Notes: generated from the sequence alone by a model not told the origin. A stretch of DNA of 44,621 nucleotides from Propionibacterium acidifaciens DSM 21887 (GCF_000426605.1 NZ_AUFR01000025.1:1-44621), one strand, 5' to 3'. Shown: positions 9,885 through 18,775, numbered from the stretch's first letter. Made by a program: numbers and translations.

Positions 9885-10573
9885 TGTGCGGGTGTTCTCT
9901 GCCGGGTGGGGTGGGGTGCTCTTGTGCTGGTTGCGTGAGGTGCTTGTTCGTTGCCGGGTGTCGGGATCGGGGTGCGGTGTGTCGTGCGATGCGTGGTCGG
10001 TCTGGTGTTCGCGGGCTGGTCACCGCGGTTCCCGGTTCCGGCGGGGACGGTCGAGCGGGGGTTCGGGGTCGGGCGTGGCCCTGTCGGGTTGCTCGTAGTC
10101 GTGTCGCTGGTGCGCCCTTCACGGTGCAGCGGTCCTGTCCGGCGGGCCGGGCGACGGGATCATGGGGGTGTATTGCCCGGGTTTCGTGGAGGCTCGGTTA
10201 GTTGGTTCCGGCCTCTGTGAGGACCGGGTTCCTACGCCCTGACCCATCAAGACCCGGAAACCCGCCACCCCCGCAGAGCCCGAGCCGGCACCCCGGGGTC
10301 GGCCCCTCGCGGCCCCGCGCCGGTGGTCCGCCTCCATCGAGCGACCGGCCGGACGCAGGCCCCGGGAGCGTCCTCCCGCCAGGGTCCGGGCGACCGGGGC
10401 CTGGGCGGGCGTCGCGGCCGGGCCCGAGGACGGTCCCTCGGAGGACGGCCCCTCGGTCGAGAATGTTCCCGTCCTCCTGCGACGGGGCCCCTCCGCACGA
10501 CCGTCGAGCACTGCGCGAGGAACCCCGCCCCCATGGCCGTGGTGCTCATGGGCATGAACGCGAGGACGACCTC
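9885..10573. other. non-coding region, strongly G+T-skewed
   Basis: 689 bp between convergent xseB and the acidic orphan gene. From 9885 to about 10080 the plus strand is about 80% G+T (roughly 82% in 9901-9960, 78% in 9961-10020), very unlike the balanced coding DNA around it. No family-like frame is visible on either strand. A small hairpin lies at 10208-10227 (CCGG-CCTC-TGT-GAGG-A-CCGG). A sequence near 10454 resembles the 3' end of the next gene (shared GTCGAGAATGT). It could hold a non-coding RNA, but I recognise none. Confidence 0.6.
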
Positions 10574-10984
10574 TCAGTCGAGAATGTCCTCGTCAGGATC
10601 GACGTCGTCCGCCGAATCGGCCTCCGCGCGGTCCGGGCCGGCCGGCTGCTCCGGGGGGATCCGCCCGCCGGCCTCGTCGTCCCGGGCGGTGGTCGTCACC
10701 GCGACCGCCCCGGAGTCGAAGTGACGCTCGAGGTCCTCGTCGAGCCTGTGCGTCGACACGGGGCGGCGGGTCTGCGGGATGAAGCCCGGGTTGTGCCACA
10801 CGAGCCCGCTCGGCACCCGTTCGGCACCCTGCTCGGGTCTCGGGTGGCGCCAGTCGACGCGCTCCGCCGCGCCGTCCGCCCCGGCCCGGTCGTCCGCCGC
10901 GACCGCGTCGCCGGCGGCCTCCTCGTCGTTGTCGGTCCCGTCGCCGCCGGTGGTGTCCCGCGGCTCGTCGCCGTTGATGACCAT
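10574..10984 (-). CDS. hypothetical acidic protein
   Basis: 136 residues from MVINGDEPRD. I do not recognise a family. The protein is rich in Asp, Glu, Ala and Gly and has no membrane segment or signal peptide. Its central part (RVPSGLVWHNPGFIPQTRRP, then HRLDEDLERHF) looks like the only ordered stretch, and it ends DDVDPDEDILD. An upstream in-frame ATG (11038) would add 18 residues; the inner start is favoured by GAGGGAG directly before it. It lies 86 bp downstream of the hemolysin III gene on the same strand. Confidence 0.6.
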   Translation of the reverse strand: MVINGDEPRDTTGGDGTDNDEEAAGDAVAADDRAGADGAAERVDWRHPRPEQGAERVPSGLVWHNPGFIPQTRRPVSTHRLDEDLERHFDSGAVAVTTTARDDEAGGRIPPEQPAGPDRAEADSADDVDPDEDILD

Positions 10985-11070
10985 TGCTCCCTCATTGCTC
11001 CTGTCCGCGGGGAGCCCCTCCGACTGGGGCGGCCCCATCGGGTCTCATCCACAGTAACCGAGGGGCGGAC

Positions 11071-11748
11071 TCACCGACAGGAGGCGAGCCAGATCGCGAC
11101 GAGATGGCACCCGGCGCCGAGCACCGTGCCGGTGTGGAAGAACTCGTGGAAGCCGAACCATGCGGGCCAGGGGTTGGGTCTCTTGAGGGCGTAGCACACG
11201 GCGCCCGCCGTGTAGCACAGGCCGCCCGCGAGGAGGAGCCAGACGACCGCCGGCCCGCCGGCCCGCCAGAACTGGGGCAGCCAGAACAGGGCCGTCCAGC
11301 CCATGACGACGTAGAGCACCGTGTAGAGCACGCGCGGCGCGTTCATCCACAGGTTGCGGCAGGCCACCTCGGCGACGGCGCAGCCCCAGATGAGCGACAG
11401 CAGCACCGCCCGGGAACCGCCGTGCAGCAGCAGGACGGCCAGGGGCGTGTAGGTGCCGGCGATGAAGATCGCGATGTTCGAGTGGTCGAAGCGGCGCAGC
11501 ACCGCGCCGACCCGCCCCGACCAGTGCCCGCGGTGGTAGACGGCCGAGTTGCCGAAGAGCATGAGGCCGGTGAGCAGGTAGATCGCCTCGCTGACGCGCC
11601 CGGCCAGCGAGTGCGTGACGACGATGAGCGCGAGCCCGGCCAGCAGCAGCAGCGGGGCCGTGACGGCGTGCAGCCAGCCGCGCAGGCGGGGTTTGGACTC
11701 GGAGGGGGGCGCTGCACGGACGATGCCGGGACGGGACTGCAAGGGCAT
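11071..11748 (-). CDS. hemolysin III family (YqfA/PAQR-like) membrane protein
   Basis: 225 residues with about seven hydrophobic segments. The family metal-site motifs are present: SAVYHRGHW after helix 2, FDHSNIAIFIAGTYTPL, and HEFFHTGTVLGAGCHL near the C terminus. These supply the His/Asp residues of the PAQR/alkaline ceramidase-like fold. A GTG at 11769 would add seven residues but lies at the edge of a palindrome and has no ribosome site, so the ATG at 11748 is preferred. The M. tuberculosis homolog Rv1085c also neighbours the prenyl transferase gene. Real biochemical function in bacteria is unsettled. Confidence 0.88.
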   Translation of the reverse strand: MPLQSRPGIVRAAPPSESKPRLRGWLHAVTAPLLLLAGLALIVVTHSLAGRVSEAIYLLTGLMLFGNSAVYHRGHWSGRVGAVLRRFDHSNIAIFIAGTYTPLAVLLLHGGSRAVLLSLIWGCAVAEVACRNLWMNAPRVLYTVLYVVMGWTALFWLPQFWRAGGPAVVWLLLAGGLCYTAGAVCYALKRPNPWPAWFGFHEFFHTGTVLGAGCHLVAIWLASCR

Positions 11749-11768
11749 CTGCTCATCACCTGGGATCA

Positions 11769-11794
11769 CCTAACTTACCGTACCGTAGGTTAGG
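11769..11794. promoter_or_regulatory. palindromic operator-like site
   Basis: CCTAACTTAC-CGTACC-GTAGGTTAGG: 10-bp arms with one mismatch and a 6-bp centre. It sits immediately upstream of the hemolysin III gene and about 90 bp before the divergent prenyl transferase gene. Size and symmetry fit a dimeric repressor site, for example of TetR type. Confidence 0.55.
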
Positions 11795-11868
11795 GTCCCG
11801 GGGAAGTCTCCTCCCCTGTCGATCACCTGATCCTCCCCCGACGCCGACAGCGGCCCCGTGGCGGCTTG

Positions 11869-11874
11869 TAGTCT
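11869..11874 (+). promoter_or_regulatory. probable -10 hexamer of leaderless uppS-like gene
   Basis: TAGTCT, 6 nt before the ATG at 11881. No Shine-Dalgarno is present. Confidence 0.5.
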
Positions 11875-11880
11875 TGGCCC

Positions 11881-12690
11881 ATGGCGCGCCGGGACATGGT
11901 GAACAGGGCGATCGATCGCCTCAGCCCTGAGGGTCTCATCTACACGACCTACCAGAATCGGCTGCGCGGCGCCCTCGACCCGCGCTCCCTGCCCCGCCAC
12001 GTCGCGGTCCTCGCCGACGGGAACCGCCGTTGGGCCCGACTCAACGCCCCCGGACGACCCCTGGAGGTCGGTTACCAGGCCGGCGCCGCCAAGCTGTGCG
12101 ACTTCGTCGGCTGGTGCGACGAGATCGGCATCGGCACCGTCACCCTGTGGGTGCTGTCCACCGAGAACCTCCAGCGCTCCGCCGACGACGAGCTGAACCC
12201 CCTCATGGAGGTCATCACCCGGCTCACGGACGACCTGGCCGCCGTCCCGGGGCACCGCGTGATGATCGTCGGCGACCTCGACCTGCTGCCCGCCACGATC
12301 GCCGAGCGCCTGCGCAGCGCCGAGCGCTCCAGCGCCGGGCACTCCGGCACCCAGGTGAACATGGCCGTCGCCTACGGGGGCCGCCACGAGCTGCGCGACG
12401 CCGTCCGCTCGCTGCTGGCCGCCGAGGCGCAGCGGGGCACGACGCTGGAGGAGCTCGCCCGCACCCTCGAGGTCGACCAGATCTCGGAGCACCTCTACAC
12501 GCGCGGCCAGCCCGACCCGGACCTGCTCATCCGCACCTCGGGAGAACAGCGCCTCAGCGGCTTCCTGCCCTGGCAGAGCGCTCACTCGGAGCTGTACTTC
12601 TGCGAGGCGCTGTGGCCCGACTTCCGCAAGATCGACTTCCTGCGCGCCCTGCGCTCCTACCAGCAGCGCGAACGCCGTTTCGGCAAGTGA
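11881..12690 (+). CDS. uppS: isoprenyl transferase (cis-prenyl diphosphate synthase)
   Basis: 269 residues. This cis-prenyl transferase condenses IPP onto an allylic diphosphate to make Z-prenyl carriers for cell-wall assembly. Visible motifs are HVAVLADGNRRWAR with catalytic Asp (about D46), LWVLSTENLQRS, NMAVAYGGRHEL, and the C-terminal PDPDLLIRTSGEQRLSGFLP and SELYF segments. ADGNRRWAR in place of MDGNGRWA is typical of the actinobacterial short-chain group such as Rv1086 (Z,E-farnesyl diphosphate synthase), so the product may be C15 rather than C55. The actual chain length cannot be read from the sequence. It is divergent from the hemolysin III gene. Confidence 0.93.
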   Translation: MARRDMVNRAIDRLSPEGLIYTTYQNRLRGALDPRSLPRHVAVLADGNRRWARLNAPGRPLEVGYQAGAAKLCDFVGWCDEIGIGTVTLWVLSTENLQRSADDELNPLMEVITRLTDDLAAVPGHRVMIVGDLDLLPATIAERLRSAERSSAGHSGTQVNMAVAYGGRHELRDAVRSLLAAEAQRGTTLEELARTLEVDQISEHLYTRGQPDPDLLIRTSGEQRLSGFLPWQSAHSELYFCEALWPDFRKIDFLRALRSYQQRERRFGK

Positions 12691-12772
12691 GGCCTTGTGG
12701 CCACTGGGATGCCTCGTGCAGCGGTCTCCGGACCGGCACGCGAACGCCTCTTCGGCACGTGAACCGTCCGGC

Positions 12773-12813
12773 CGGGCCGCCGGCACGAGCGACCCGTCGG
12801 GGCCGGCGGCCCG
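12773..12813. terminator. hairpin between convergent uppS and mca
   Basis: CGGGCCGCCGGC at 12773-12784 pairs perfectly with 12802-12813 around a 17-nt loop, in the 236-bp gap between convergent genes. There is no T tract. Confidence 0.5.
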
Positions 12814-12926
12814 CACGCACCCTCAGGGCACCCGCCCCTCGGACGGGCCGTCCGGGCGGTCCGCTCCGGTCGGGCCGGGCGTCGCGGGCACGCCCCGCCC
12901 GCTCCGGGCCCCGGTGGCCCGTGGGC

Positions 12927-13862
12927 TCAGATGACCCACGTGTCGGCCGGGTCGGGCGCCTGCGCGCCGGCGCGCAGGCCGGCGAACAGGTCCGTCTCGG
13001 GCATGAAGGTCGGCACCGCCGAGTAGACCAGCTGGTAGTCCTCGGTGGGCCAGACGCGCCGACGGATCTCGACCGGCACCTGGAACCAGGCGCCGTCGGG
13101 GTCGATCTGCGAGGCGTGGGCGCGCAGGGCGTCATCGCTGCGCTCGAAGTAGTCGCCGCAGGGCACCCGCGTCGTGATGCGCTGCTCGTAGTCGAGGTTG
13201 CCCCAGCGGGCCAGCCGCTCCGCGTACGGGTGCCCCAGACCGGCCGCGGCCATCGCCTCGTCGAAGGCCGCGAAACGGGCCCGGTGGAAGCTCACCTGGT
13301 AGTAAAGCTTGCTGACCTGCCAGGCGGGCCCCGACTCGGGCAGCGCGTCCGGGTCGGCGGCCATGCGGAAGGCCGCCATGGAGACGCGGTGGCACTGGAT
13401 GTGATCGGGGTGCGGGTAGCCGCCGTTCTCGTCGTAGGTGGTCATCACCTGGGGACGGAACTCGCGGATGACCCGCACGAGCGGGGCTGCGGCCTCGACG
13501 GGATCGGTCAGACCGAAGCAGCCCTCCGGCAGCGGCTCGTCGGGGCTCTCGGGCAGGCCGGAGTCGATGAAGCCCAGCGAACGGTGCTCGACGCCCAGGA
13601 TCGCGCGCGCGGCCTCCATCTCGCCCTGGCGCACCTCGGGCATGTTCTCCCAGACCTCGGGGCGGTCCATCTTGGGGTTGAGCACGCTGCCGCGCTCTCC
13701 GCCGGTACAGGTCGCGACCATCACCCGGGCGCCCCCCGCGATGTACCTCAGCGTCGTCGCGGCCCCCTTGCTCGACTCGTCGTCGGGGTGGGCGTGCACG
13801 TGCAGCAGACGGAGCCCCTCGTCCGCCCCTTCTCGACCTCCCGGCACTGGCATGATCCTCAT
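12927..13862 (-). CDS. mca: mycothiol S-conjugate amidase
   Basis: 311 residues. Mca cleaves mycothiol adducts of electrophiles, releasing a mercapturic acid for export and GlcN-Ins for recycling. The zinc motif HVHAHPDDESSKGAAT (about residues 21-36), TYDENGGYPHPDHIQ and GERGSVLNPKMDRPEVWENM are diagnostic of the LmbE/PIG-L family. The long SKLYYQVSFHRARF region and the C-terminal extension favour Mca over the deacetylase MshB. The start may be 13862 or 13853 (MPVPGG); neither has a strong ribosome site. It is divergent from greA by 58 bp, an arrangement also seen around Rv1080c-Rv1082. Confidence 0.93.
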   Translation of the reverse strand: MRIMPVPGGREGADEGLRLLHVHAHPDDESSKGAATTLRYIAGGARVMVATCTGGERGSVLNPKMDRPEVWENMPEVRQGEMEAARAILGVEHRSLGFIDSGLPESPDEPLPEGCFGLTDPVEAAAPLVRVIREFRPQVMTTYDENGGYPHPDHIQCHRVSMAAFRMAADPDALPESGPAWQVSKLYYQVSFHRARFAAFDEAMAAAGLGHPYAERLARWGNLDYEQRITTRVPCGDYFERSDDALRAHASQIDPDGAWFQVPVEIRRRVWPTEDYQLVYSAVPTFMPETDLFAGLRAGAQAPDPADTWVI

Positions 13863-13908
13863 TGTGCACGCTCACGCTCGACGCACCGAACCGTGTCCAC
13901 AGCCGTCA

Positions 13909-13914
13909 TAGGAT
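13909..13914 (+). promoter_or_regulatory. probable -10 hexamer of greA
   Basis: TAGGAT, 6 nt before the greA ATG. The intervening GGAGCA could alternatively act as a short, closely spaced ribosome site. Confidence 0.45.
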
Positions 13915-13920
13915 GGAGCA

Positions 13921-14421
13921 ATGACCGACAAGCAGACGATCTGGATGACGCAGGACGCGTACGACAAGCTCGCCCAGGAGCTCAACCGCCTGAAGGGGCG
14001 GGGCCGTGCGGAGATCGCGAAGAAGATCGGCGCTGCGAAGGCCGAGGGCGATCTGTCGGAGAACGGCGGCTACCACGCCGCGCGCGAGGAGCAGGGCCAG
14101 ATGGAGGCCCGCATCCGTCAGCTGGAGCAGATGCTGCGTACCGCCGATGTCGGTGGCGCCCAGGAGGAGCCCGAGGAGGTCGCCGCGGGGATCACCGTGA
14201 CGATCGCCTACGACGGCGACCCCGACGACACGGACGTCTTCCTGCTGGGCAGCCGCGAGATGCTCGGGGCCGACGACTCGCTGGACACCCAGGTCTTCAG
14301 CCCCCAGTCCCCGCTCGGCGCGGCCGTGCTGGGGCACCGGGCCGGCGACGAGGTCTCCTACGAGACGCCCAACGGCCGGCAGATCAGCGTGACGATCGTC
14401 AAGATCGAATCGCGCGCCTGA
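13921..14421 (+). CDS. greA: transcription elongation factor GreA
   Basis: 166 residues. The N-terminal coiled coil has IAKKIGAAKAEGDLSENGGY followed by HAAREEQGQ, the tip carrying the acidic residues that enter the RNA polymerase secondary channel and stimulate cleavage of backtracked RNA. The C-terminal FKBP-like domain ends SPLGAAVLGHRAGDEVSYET. Size and order are normal. It is convergent with the DUF4097-like gene. Confidence 0.97.
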   Translation: MTDKQTIWMTQDAYDKLAQELNRLKGRGRAEIAKKIGAAKAEGDLSENGGYHAAREEQGQMEARIRQLEQMLRTADVGGAQEEPEEVAAGITVTIAYDGDPDDTDVFLLGSREMLGADDSLDTQVFSPQSPLGAAVLGHRAGDEVSYETPNGRQISVTIVKIESRA

Positions 14422-14684
14422 ACCGCCGGGGCCGAGCAGCCGGGCCACCACCTCGGAGCGCGCTGCGCCCCGACCGACCGCCCTCGCACGCACGACGGTG
14501 GTCTCGTCGACGATCTACTCAGGGACTCGTAACCGACCGGTCACCGCGCACGGCGCCGCCGCGTGCGCAGGGGCGGTGTCGGCCTTCCGGCGCCGCAGCA
14601 CGTCATGGAGGTGGAGCGCCGCCGTGCGCGCGTGGGACGTCCGCCATACCGAGCGGGTTCGTGCACCGCCCGGCCGTGACCCGT

Positions 14685-14709
14685 GGTCGGGACCCCCATG
14701 GTCCCGACC
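14685..14709. terminator. hairpin between greA and the DUF4097-like gene
   Basis: GGTCGGGACC-CCCAT-GGTCCCGACC, a perfect 10-bp stem with a 5-nt loop. It is the only clear structure in the 364-bp gap 14422-14785, where I see no gene. Confidence 0.5.
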
Positions 14710-14785
14710 GACGCACCGGAACCGCTGCCGCATGCTGGTCGGCATGCCGCCCGGACGCTGCAGAACGAGTCCCCCGCGGCCGGAA

Positions 14786-15757
14786 TCACCGCCCGATGGG
14801 CGTCTCCGAGCCCTCCGCGCCGCCGTCACGGGCGTCCTGGTGCGCGGCCTGCACCTCGCGGACCCTCTCGACGACGAGGCGGGCGCCGTCCCGCAGCCGC
14901 TCCCCGCCGACACGCAGCCAATCGCCCGCGGTCGGCCTGTCGGCCTCCTCGGGGAAGGCCACCGGGTCGCGCACGACGATGCGACTCATGACGCCCGACA
15001 GCTCCGTGCGCGCCTGCCCCCGACCGACGACGTACTCGTCGAAGCGGTCGCCCCTGCCGCCGGGCCAGCGCACCGCGCCGAGCTGGTTCCTGGCTCTCAG
15101 CGCGGCGTCCGCGCCGGCGGTGAGCTCGACGACGAGGCCGCCCGACTCGACGCGCAGGACGTTGGCCCCCCGGCTGAGCGGGCCGCTCACGACGGCCGAG
15201 CCGGCCTGGAAGAGGCCGTCGTTCAGCTGGGCGACATCGCTCAGCCTGGTGAGGCCGGCGCTCACCCGCACGCGCCCCCAGTGCGGGACGCCCCGGCCCA
15301 CGAGGGAGCCCCCGGAGAGCTGGGTGTTCACCTGGATGTGCGGATTGACCCTCACCACGAGGGCCGCCCCGAGCCCGAGCTGCTTGAGGTCGTCGGCGCT
15401 CCGGGGCGGGTGGATGGGCGAGAAGCCCCTGACGCTCGGCCCGAGGTGCCCGGTGGCCAGGATGTCGAGCCCGTCGGCGCGCCGGCGCAGGGTGTGCTGG
15501 CCGCTCACGACGACGGTGTCGACGGCCTCGTCGCCGATGACGCGCACCCGCTGGCCGGTTGCGCGGATGGTGACCGCGTTGATGCCGCCGCTGCCGGTCA
15601 GCTCGGGGATGGGGCGGGCGCTCACGGCGCCGGGCAGCGCCTCGGGTTCGTCCTCGGCCCGCTCCAGCGCGGCGATGCGCCGGGAGGCCTCGGCGGTGTC
15701 GATGGCCCCGCGGGCCAGTTCGGACAGGATCGCGTCAAGCTCGGGGGAATCGCTCAT
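14786..15757 (-). CDS. DUF4097-like beta-helical protein, function unknown
   Basis: 323 residues without signal peptide or membrane segment. The N terminus (DAILSELARGAIDTAEASRRI, residues about 7-27) is a short helical SHOCT-like module. The rest is a run of short beta-strand turns (INAVTIRATGQRVRVIGD, VDTVVVSGQHTLR, LGAALVVRVNPHIQVNTQ) as in DUF4097 putative adhesin or anti-sigma-associated domains. I infer a scaffold or sensor role only weakly. TATATT lies 6 nt before the ATG, a very good -10 for a leaderless start. It is followed downstream by a gap to convergent greA. Confidence 0.65.
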   Translation of the reverse strand: MSDSPELDAILSELARGAIDTAEASRRIAALERAEDEPEALPGAVSARPIPELTGSGGINAVTIRATGQRVRVIGDEAVDTVVVSGQHTLRRRADGLDILATGHLGPSVRGFSPIHPPRSADDLKQLGLGAALVVRVNPHIQVNTQLSGGSLVGRGVPHWGRVRVSAGLTRLSDVAQLNDGLFQAGSAVVSGPLSRGANVLRVESGGLVVELTAGADAALRARNQLGAVRWPGGRGDRFDEYVVGRGQARTELSGVMSRIVVRDPVAFPEEADRPTAGDWLRVGGERLRDGARLVVERVREVQAAHQDARDGGAEGSETPIGR

Positions 15758-15763
15758 GGCGTC

Positions 15764-15769
15764 AATATA
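15764..15769 (-). promoter_or_regulatory. probable -10 hexamer of leaderless DUF4097-like gene
   Basis: TATATT on the minus strand, 6 nt before the start codon, in an otherwise GC-rich setting. Confidence 0.6.
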
Positions 15770-15818
15770 AGGGATCGGCCGACCCGGCCCCGACCGTCCC
15801 GCCCCGCGGCCGCACCGT

Positions 15819-17237
15819 TCAGGGGTCGTCCGGGGGCGCCCCGTCCTCGGGGCCGGCGGGGGCCTCCCCGGCCCGCCCGACGGCGCTTCCGCCTGCGCTC
15901 GTGGCGTCGTCCCCGATGCCCCCGGCGGTGTCGCCGGCGACCCGTTCCTCGGCGTCGAGCACCTCGTCGGCGGTGGTCAGCTCGTCCTCGGCCGTCTCGT
16001 CGGGGTGCATGGCGCGCAGCACGCCGGTGACGAAGGCCACGATGGGGATGGCGAAGACGCCGCCGACGATGCCGGCCACCGACATGCCCACCGCGATGCC
16101 GACCAGGACGGCCAGCGGGTGGATCGAGACGGCGCGGCCGAGCAGCAGGGGCTGGAGCACGTGGGACTCGAGCTGCATGACGGCCACGAAGATGGCCAGC
16201 ATGATGACGGCCTTCCAGAGGCCGAGGGTGACGAGCGTGACCGCGACGGCGACGACGCCCGAGGTGATGGCGCCGATGATCGGCACGAAGGCGCAGACGA
16301 AGGTGAGGGCCATGATGGCGAGCCACAGGTTCGAGCCGAGGGCCGCGGCGCCGATGCCGGCTCCGATGCCGTCGACGGCGGCCACCGCGATGGCGGCCCG
16401 CACATAGCTGGACAGCGAGGCCCAGCCCGAGACGATGGCCGGCATCACCGTGAGGCGGCTGGCGCGCGTCATGAGCCGCACTCCCCCGTCGACGAGGCGC
16501 GAGCCGTCCTTGAGGAAGAAGAAGGTCGCGAACAGGGCCATCGCCGCGCCAGCGAAGAACCTGCCGATGCTCGAGCCCGCCGTGGCCGCGGCCGCGGCGA
16601 GGGTCGCGCGCGAGTGCTGCACCCAGTCGGTGGCCTGCGAGACGAGCGAGTCGATCTGCTCGGCGTTGATGTGCAGCGGGCTGTCGGCCAGCCAGCCCAC
16701 GAATCCCCGCGCGCCGGCGATGGCCTGGTCGACGAGCTGCGTCCACTGCGTGGCGATCTGGGCCCCGACGAGGCTGAGCAGGCCGAGCACGATGAGCGCG
16801 ACGAGCAGGAGGCAGCCCAGTGAGGCGAGCCACCTCGGCCAGCGGTGCCGGACCATGCGGGCGTTGAGGGGCTGGAGGGCGGCGGACAGGAGCAGGGCGA
16901 CAGCCAGGGGGATGACGACCTCGGACAGCTGGGAGCCGAGCCACCACAGGAGGGCGACGAAGGCCGCGGCGATGAGGATCCGCCAGCTCCACGCGGCGAG
17001 GATGCGCAGCGGACGCGGCACGAAGCTCTCGACACTGGCGCCGCGCAGCGCGGTGAGCTGCTCCGCGGTGAGCGTGATCGAGTCGGACGCCCGGGGGTCG
17101 GGGTCCGGCCCGGGCCCGTCCTCGCGCCCGTGGACGCGCCCGCGCGCGGAGACGCCGAGCCGCGGGATGCGCCCGCCGAGGCCCGTGAGCGCGTTGCGAC
17201 GGTGGCGCGAGCTGCTGTCGCCGGTCGAGACTGCCAT
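15819..17237 (-). CDS. AI-2E family transporter (PerM/YdiK-like)
   Basis: 472 residues. After an arginine-rich cytosolic N terminus (about 1-75) there are about eight membrane segments: a pair near 85-150, another near 150-180, a soluble stretch with [16 protein letters not shown], then FFFLKDG and a C-terminal cluster with [18 protein letters not shown] and [20 protein letters not shown]. This is the AI-2E/PerM signature. Family members have been linked to autoinducer-2 export or Na+/H+ antiport, so substrate is uncertain. The last 60 residues are acidic and Gly-rich, beyond the fold. It lies 61 bp upstream of the DUF4097-like gene on the same strand. Confidence 0.88.
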   Translation of the reverse strand: MAVSTGDSSSRHRRNALTGLGGRIPRLGVSARGRVHGREDGPGPDPDPRASDSITLTAEQLTALRGASVESFVPRPLRILAAWSWRILIAAAFVALLWWLGSQLSEVVIPLAVALLLSAALQPLNARMVRHRWPRWLASLGCLLLVALIVLGLLSLVGAQIATQWTQLVDQAIAGARGFVGWLADSPLHINAEQIDSLVSQATDWVQHSRATLAAAAATAGSSIGRFFAGAAMALFATFFFLKDGSRLVDGGVRLMTRASRLTVMPAIVSGWASLSSYVRAAIAVAAVDGIGAGIGAAALGSNLWLAIMALTFVCAFVPIIGAITSGVVAVAVTLVTLGLWKAVIMLAIFVAVMQLESHVLQPLLLGRAVSIHPLAVLVGIAVGMSVAGIVGGVFAIPIVAFVTGVLRAMHPDETAEDELTTADEVLDAEERVAGDTAGGIGDDATSAGGSAVGRAGEAPAGPEDGAPPDDP

Positions 17238-17421
17238 GTCGGCCAGTGTGCCATGCGGCGCGGACCCGATCGGGGAGCCATGCGGCGAGCCCTCGCGCCA
17301 GCGTCCGGGCCCGGATGCGCGGGGCGACGAACCGGGCCCCGGCTCGGATGATCATCCCGGGTGCGCGCCGCTACCCTGTTCTGTGATGCGCGGGCGCCCG
17401 GACCGCGCAGGAGGAGGCATC

Positions 17422-18111
17422 ATGGCAGTCCACCCGATCAGCGAGCTCATGGCGCCCGACTGGGCACAGGCCCTGGCGGGCCAGGAGCAGCAGATCCACG
17501 CCATGGGCGAGTTCCTGCGCGCCGAGATCGCCGCCGGACGCGGCTACCTGCCCGATGGGGACCGGGTGCTGCGGGCCTTCAGCAGGCCGCTCGCCGACGT
17601 CCGGGTGCTCATCGTCGGCCAGGACCCCTATCCGACGCCCGGGCACCCGATCGGCCTCAGCTTCGCCGTCGGGCGCGACGTCCGCCCGCTGCCGAAGAGC
17701 CTCGCCAACATCTACCTGGAGCTCCAGAACGACCTGGGCATCGCCCCGGCCCCGCACGGCGACCTGACCGGGTGGTTCGAGCAGGGCGTCCTGCTGCTCA
17801 ACAGGTGCCTGACCGTCCAGCCCGGCCGTCCCGCCGCCCACCGTGGCAAGGGCTGGGAGCAGGTCACCGGCGCCGCCATCGACGCCCTCGTCGCCCGCGG
17901 CGGCCCGCTCGTGGCGATCCTGTGGGGACGCGACGCCCGGTCGCTGGCCCCGATGCTCACCGCCGGCGGGATCCCCGTGATCGAGTCGTCCCATCCGAGC
18001 CCGCTGTCGGCCCGCTCGGGTTTCTTCGGCTCTCGACCCTTCAGCCGGGCGAACCTGGCGCTCGCCGCGGCCGGGGCCCCGCCCATCGACTGGGACCTGA
18101 ACGGACGCTGA
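17422..18111 (+). CDS. ung: uracil-DNA glycosylase (family 1)
   Basis: 229 residues. Ung removes uracil from [23 protein letters not shown] carries the catalytic Asp and the water-activating loop; GQDPYP replaces the common GQDPYH, as in many actinobacteria. [12 protein letters not shown] and [20 protein letters not shown] complete the family set. The ATG at 17422 has GGAGGAG 5-11 nt upstream, which decides the start. It is one of three DNA glycosylases in this window. Confidence 0.95.
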   Translation: MAVHPISELMAPDWAQALAGQEQQIHAMGEFLRAEIAAGRGYLPDGDRVLRAFSRPLADVRVLIVGQDPYPTPGHPIGLSFAVGRDVRPLPKSLANIYLELQNDLGIAPAPHGDLTGWFEQGVLLLNRCLTVQPGRPAAHRGKGWEQVTGAAIDALVARGGPLVAILWGRDARSLAPMLTAGGIPVIESSHPSPLSARSGFFGSRPFSRANLALAAAGAPPIDWDLNGR

Positions 18112-18182
18112 GGCGGGCATGGGACCGGGGCTCGGGCGCCGGTCGTCGTGCCGGAACGCGCCGCCCGGCGCGGGAACGCAGT

Positions 18183-18214
18183 CGGGCCCCGCAGCGCCGC
18201 CGCCGCGGGGCCCG
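18183..18214. terminator. hairpin between convergent ung and FMN reductase genes
   Basis: CGGGCCCCGC at 18183-18192 pairs perfectly with 18205-18214 across a 12-nt loop, in a 127-bp gap between converging genes. Confidence 0.6.
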
Positions 18215-18238
18215 TCGGCCGTCCGGTACCGGGCGTGC

Positions 18239-18775
18239 TCACCCGACGGCCGCGATGAGCGAGTCGAGCAGGGCGTCCAGCTCGCCGGCGCGGCGCTCGT
18301 TCGGGACGAAGCCGTTCTCGGTCATCTCGGCGAAGATGTTGATCGACAGCTGGGCGCGGATGGCCTTGGCGTCGAAGTTGCCGAAGATCTGCCGCCAGTG
18401 CTCCACGGCGCGCACGGCGCCGTCGGCGCCGTAGCCGACGAAGGCGACCGGCTTGCCCAGCCACTCGCCGCCGAGGTGGTCGACGGCGTTCTTCAGGCCG
18501 CCGGGCACCGAATGGTTGTACTCGGGGGTCACGATGACGAAGGCGTCGCAGGCGTCGACCGCGTCGCTCCAGGCCTGGACGGCCGGGTCGTCGTACTTCT
18601 TGTCCGCCATGGCGGGCAGGTAGGCGCCGTCGAAGACGGGCAGGCCGAAGGACTTCACGTCGATGAACTCGACGTCGGCGCCCCCGTGGGTCCTGGCCCT
18701 CTCGAGCACCCAGTTCGCGACGGGCTCGCCCGCGCGCCCTTCCCGGACACTGCCGAGCACGATACCGATCCTCAT
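18239..18775 (-). CDS. NADPH-dependent FMN reductase
   Basis: 178 residues of flavodoxin-like fold. GSVREGRAGEPVANW (about residues 8-22) is the FMN phosphate loop, and PEYNHSVPGGLKNAVDHLGG is the second flavin motif of the ChrR/YieF/SsuE group. It reduces FMN or quinone-like acceptors with NAD(P)H. GGGGAG lies 6 nt before the ATG. It lies on the same strand as, and 455 bp downstream of, the SsuABC-like transporter operon, but a strong hairpin separates them. A role as SsuE partner is possible, yet no SsuD monooxygenase is in the window. Confidence 0.88.
   Translation of the reverse strand: MRIGIVLGSVREGRAGEPVANWVLERARTHGGADVEFIDVKSFGLPVFDGAYLPAMADKKYDDPAVQAWSDAVDACDAFVIVTPEYNHSVPGGLKNAVDHLGGEWLGKPVAFVGYGADGAVRAVEHWRQIFGNFDAKAIRAQLSINIFAEMTENGFVPNERRAGELDALLDSLIAAVG

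Noticed and set aside
9885-10215. tmRNA, RNase P RNA or cobalamin riboswitch in the G+T-rich tract
   Set aside because: None of their conserved sequence blocks could be found on either strand.
12030-15770. Open frame of more than 1,200 codons on the plus strand
   Set aside because: It crosses uppS, mca, greA and the DUF4097-like gene in shifted or antisense frames and has only low-complexity Arg/Pro/Gly sequence.
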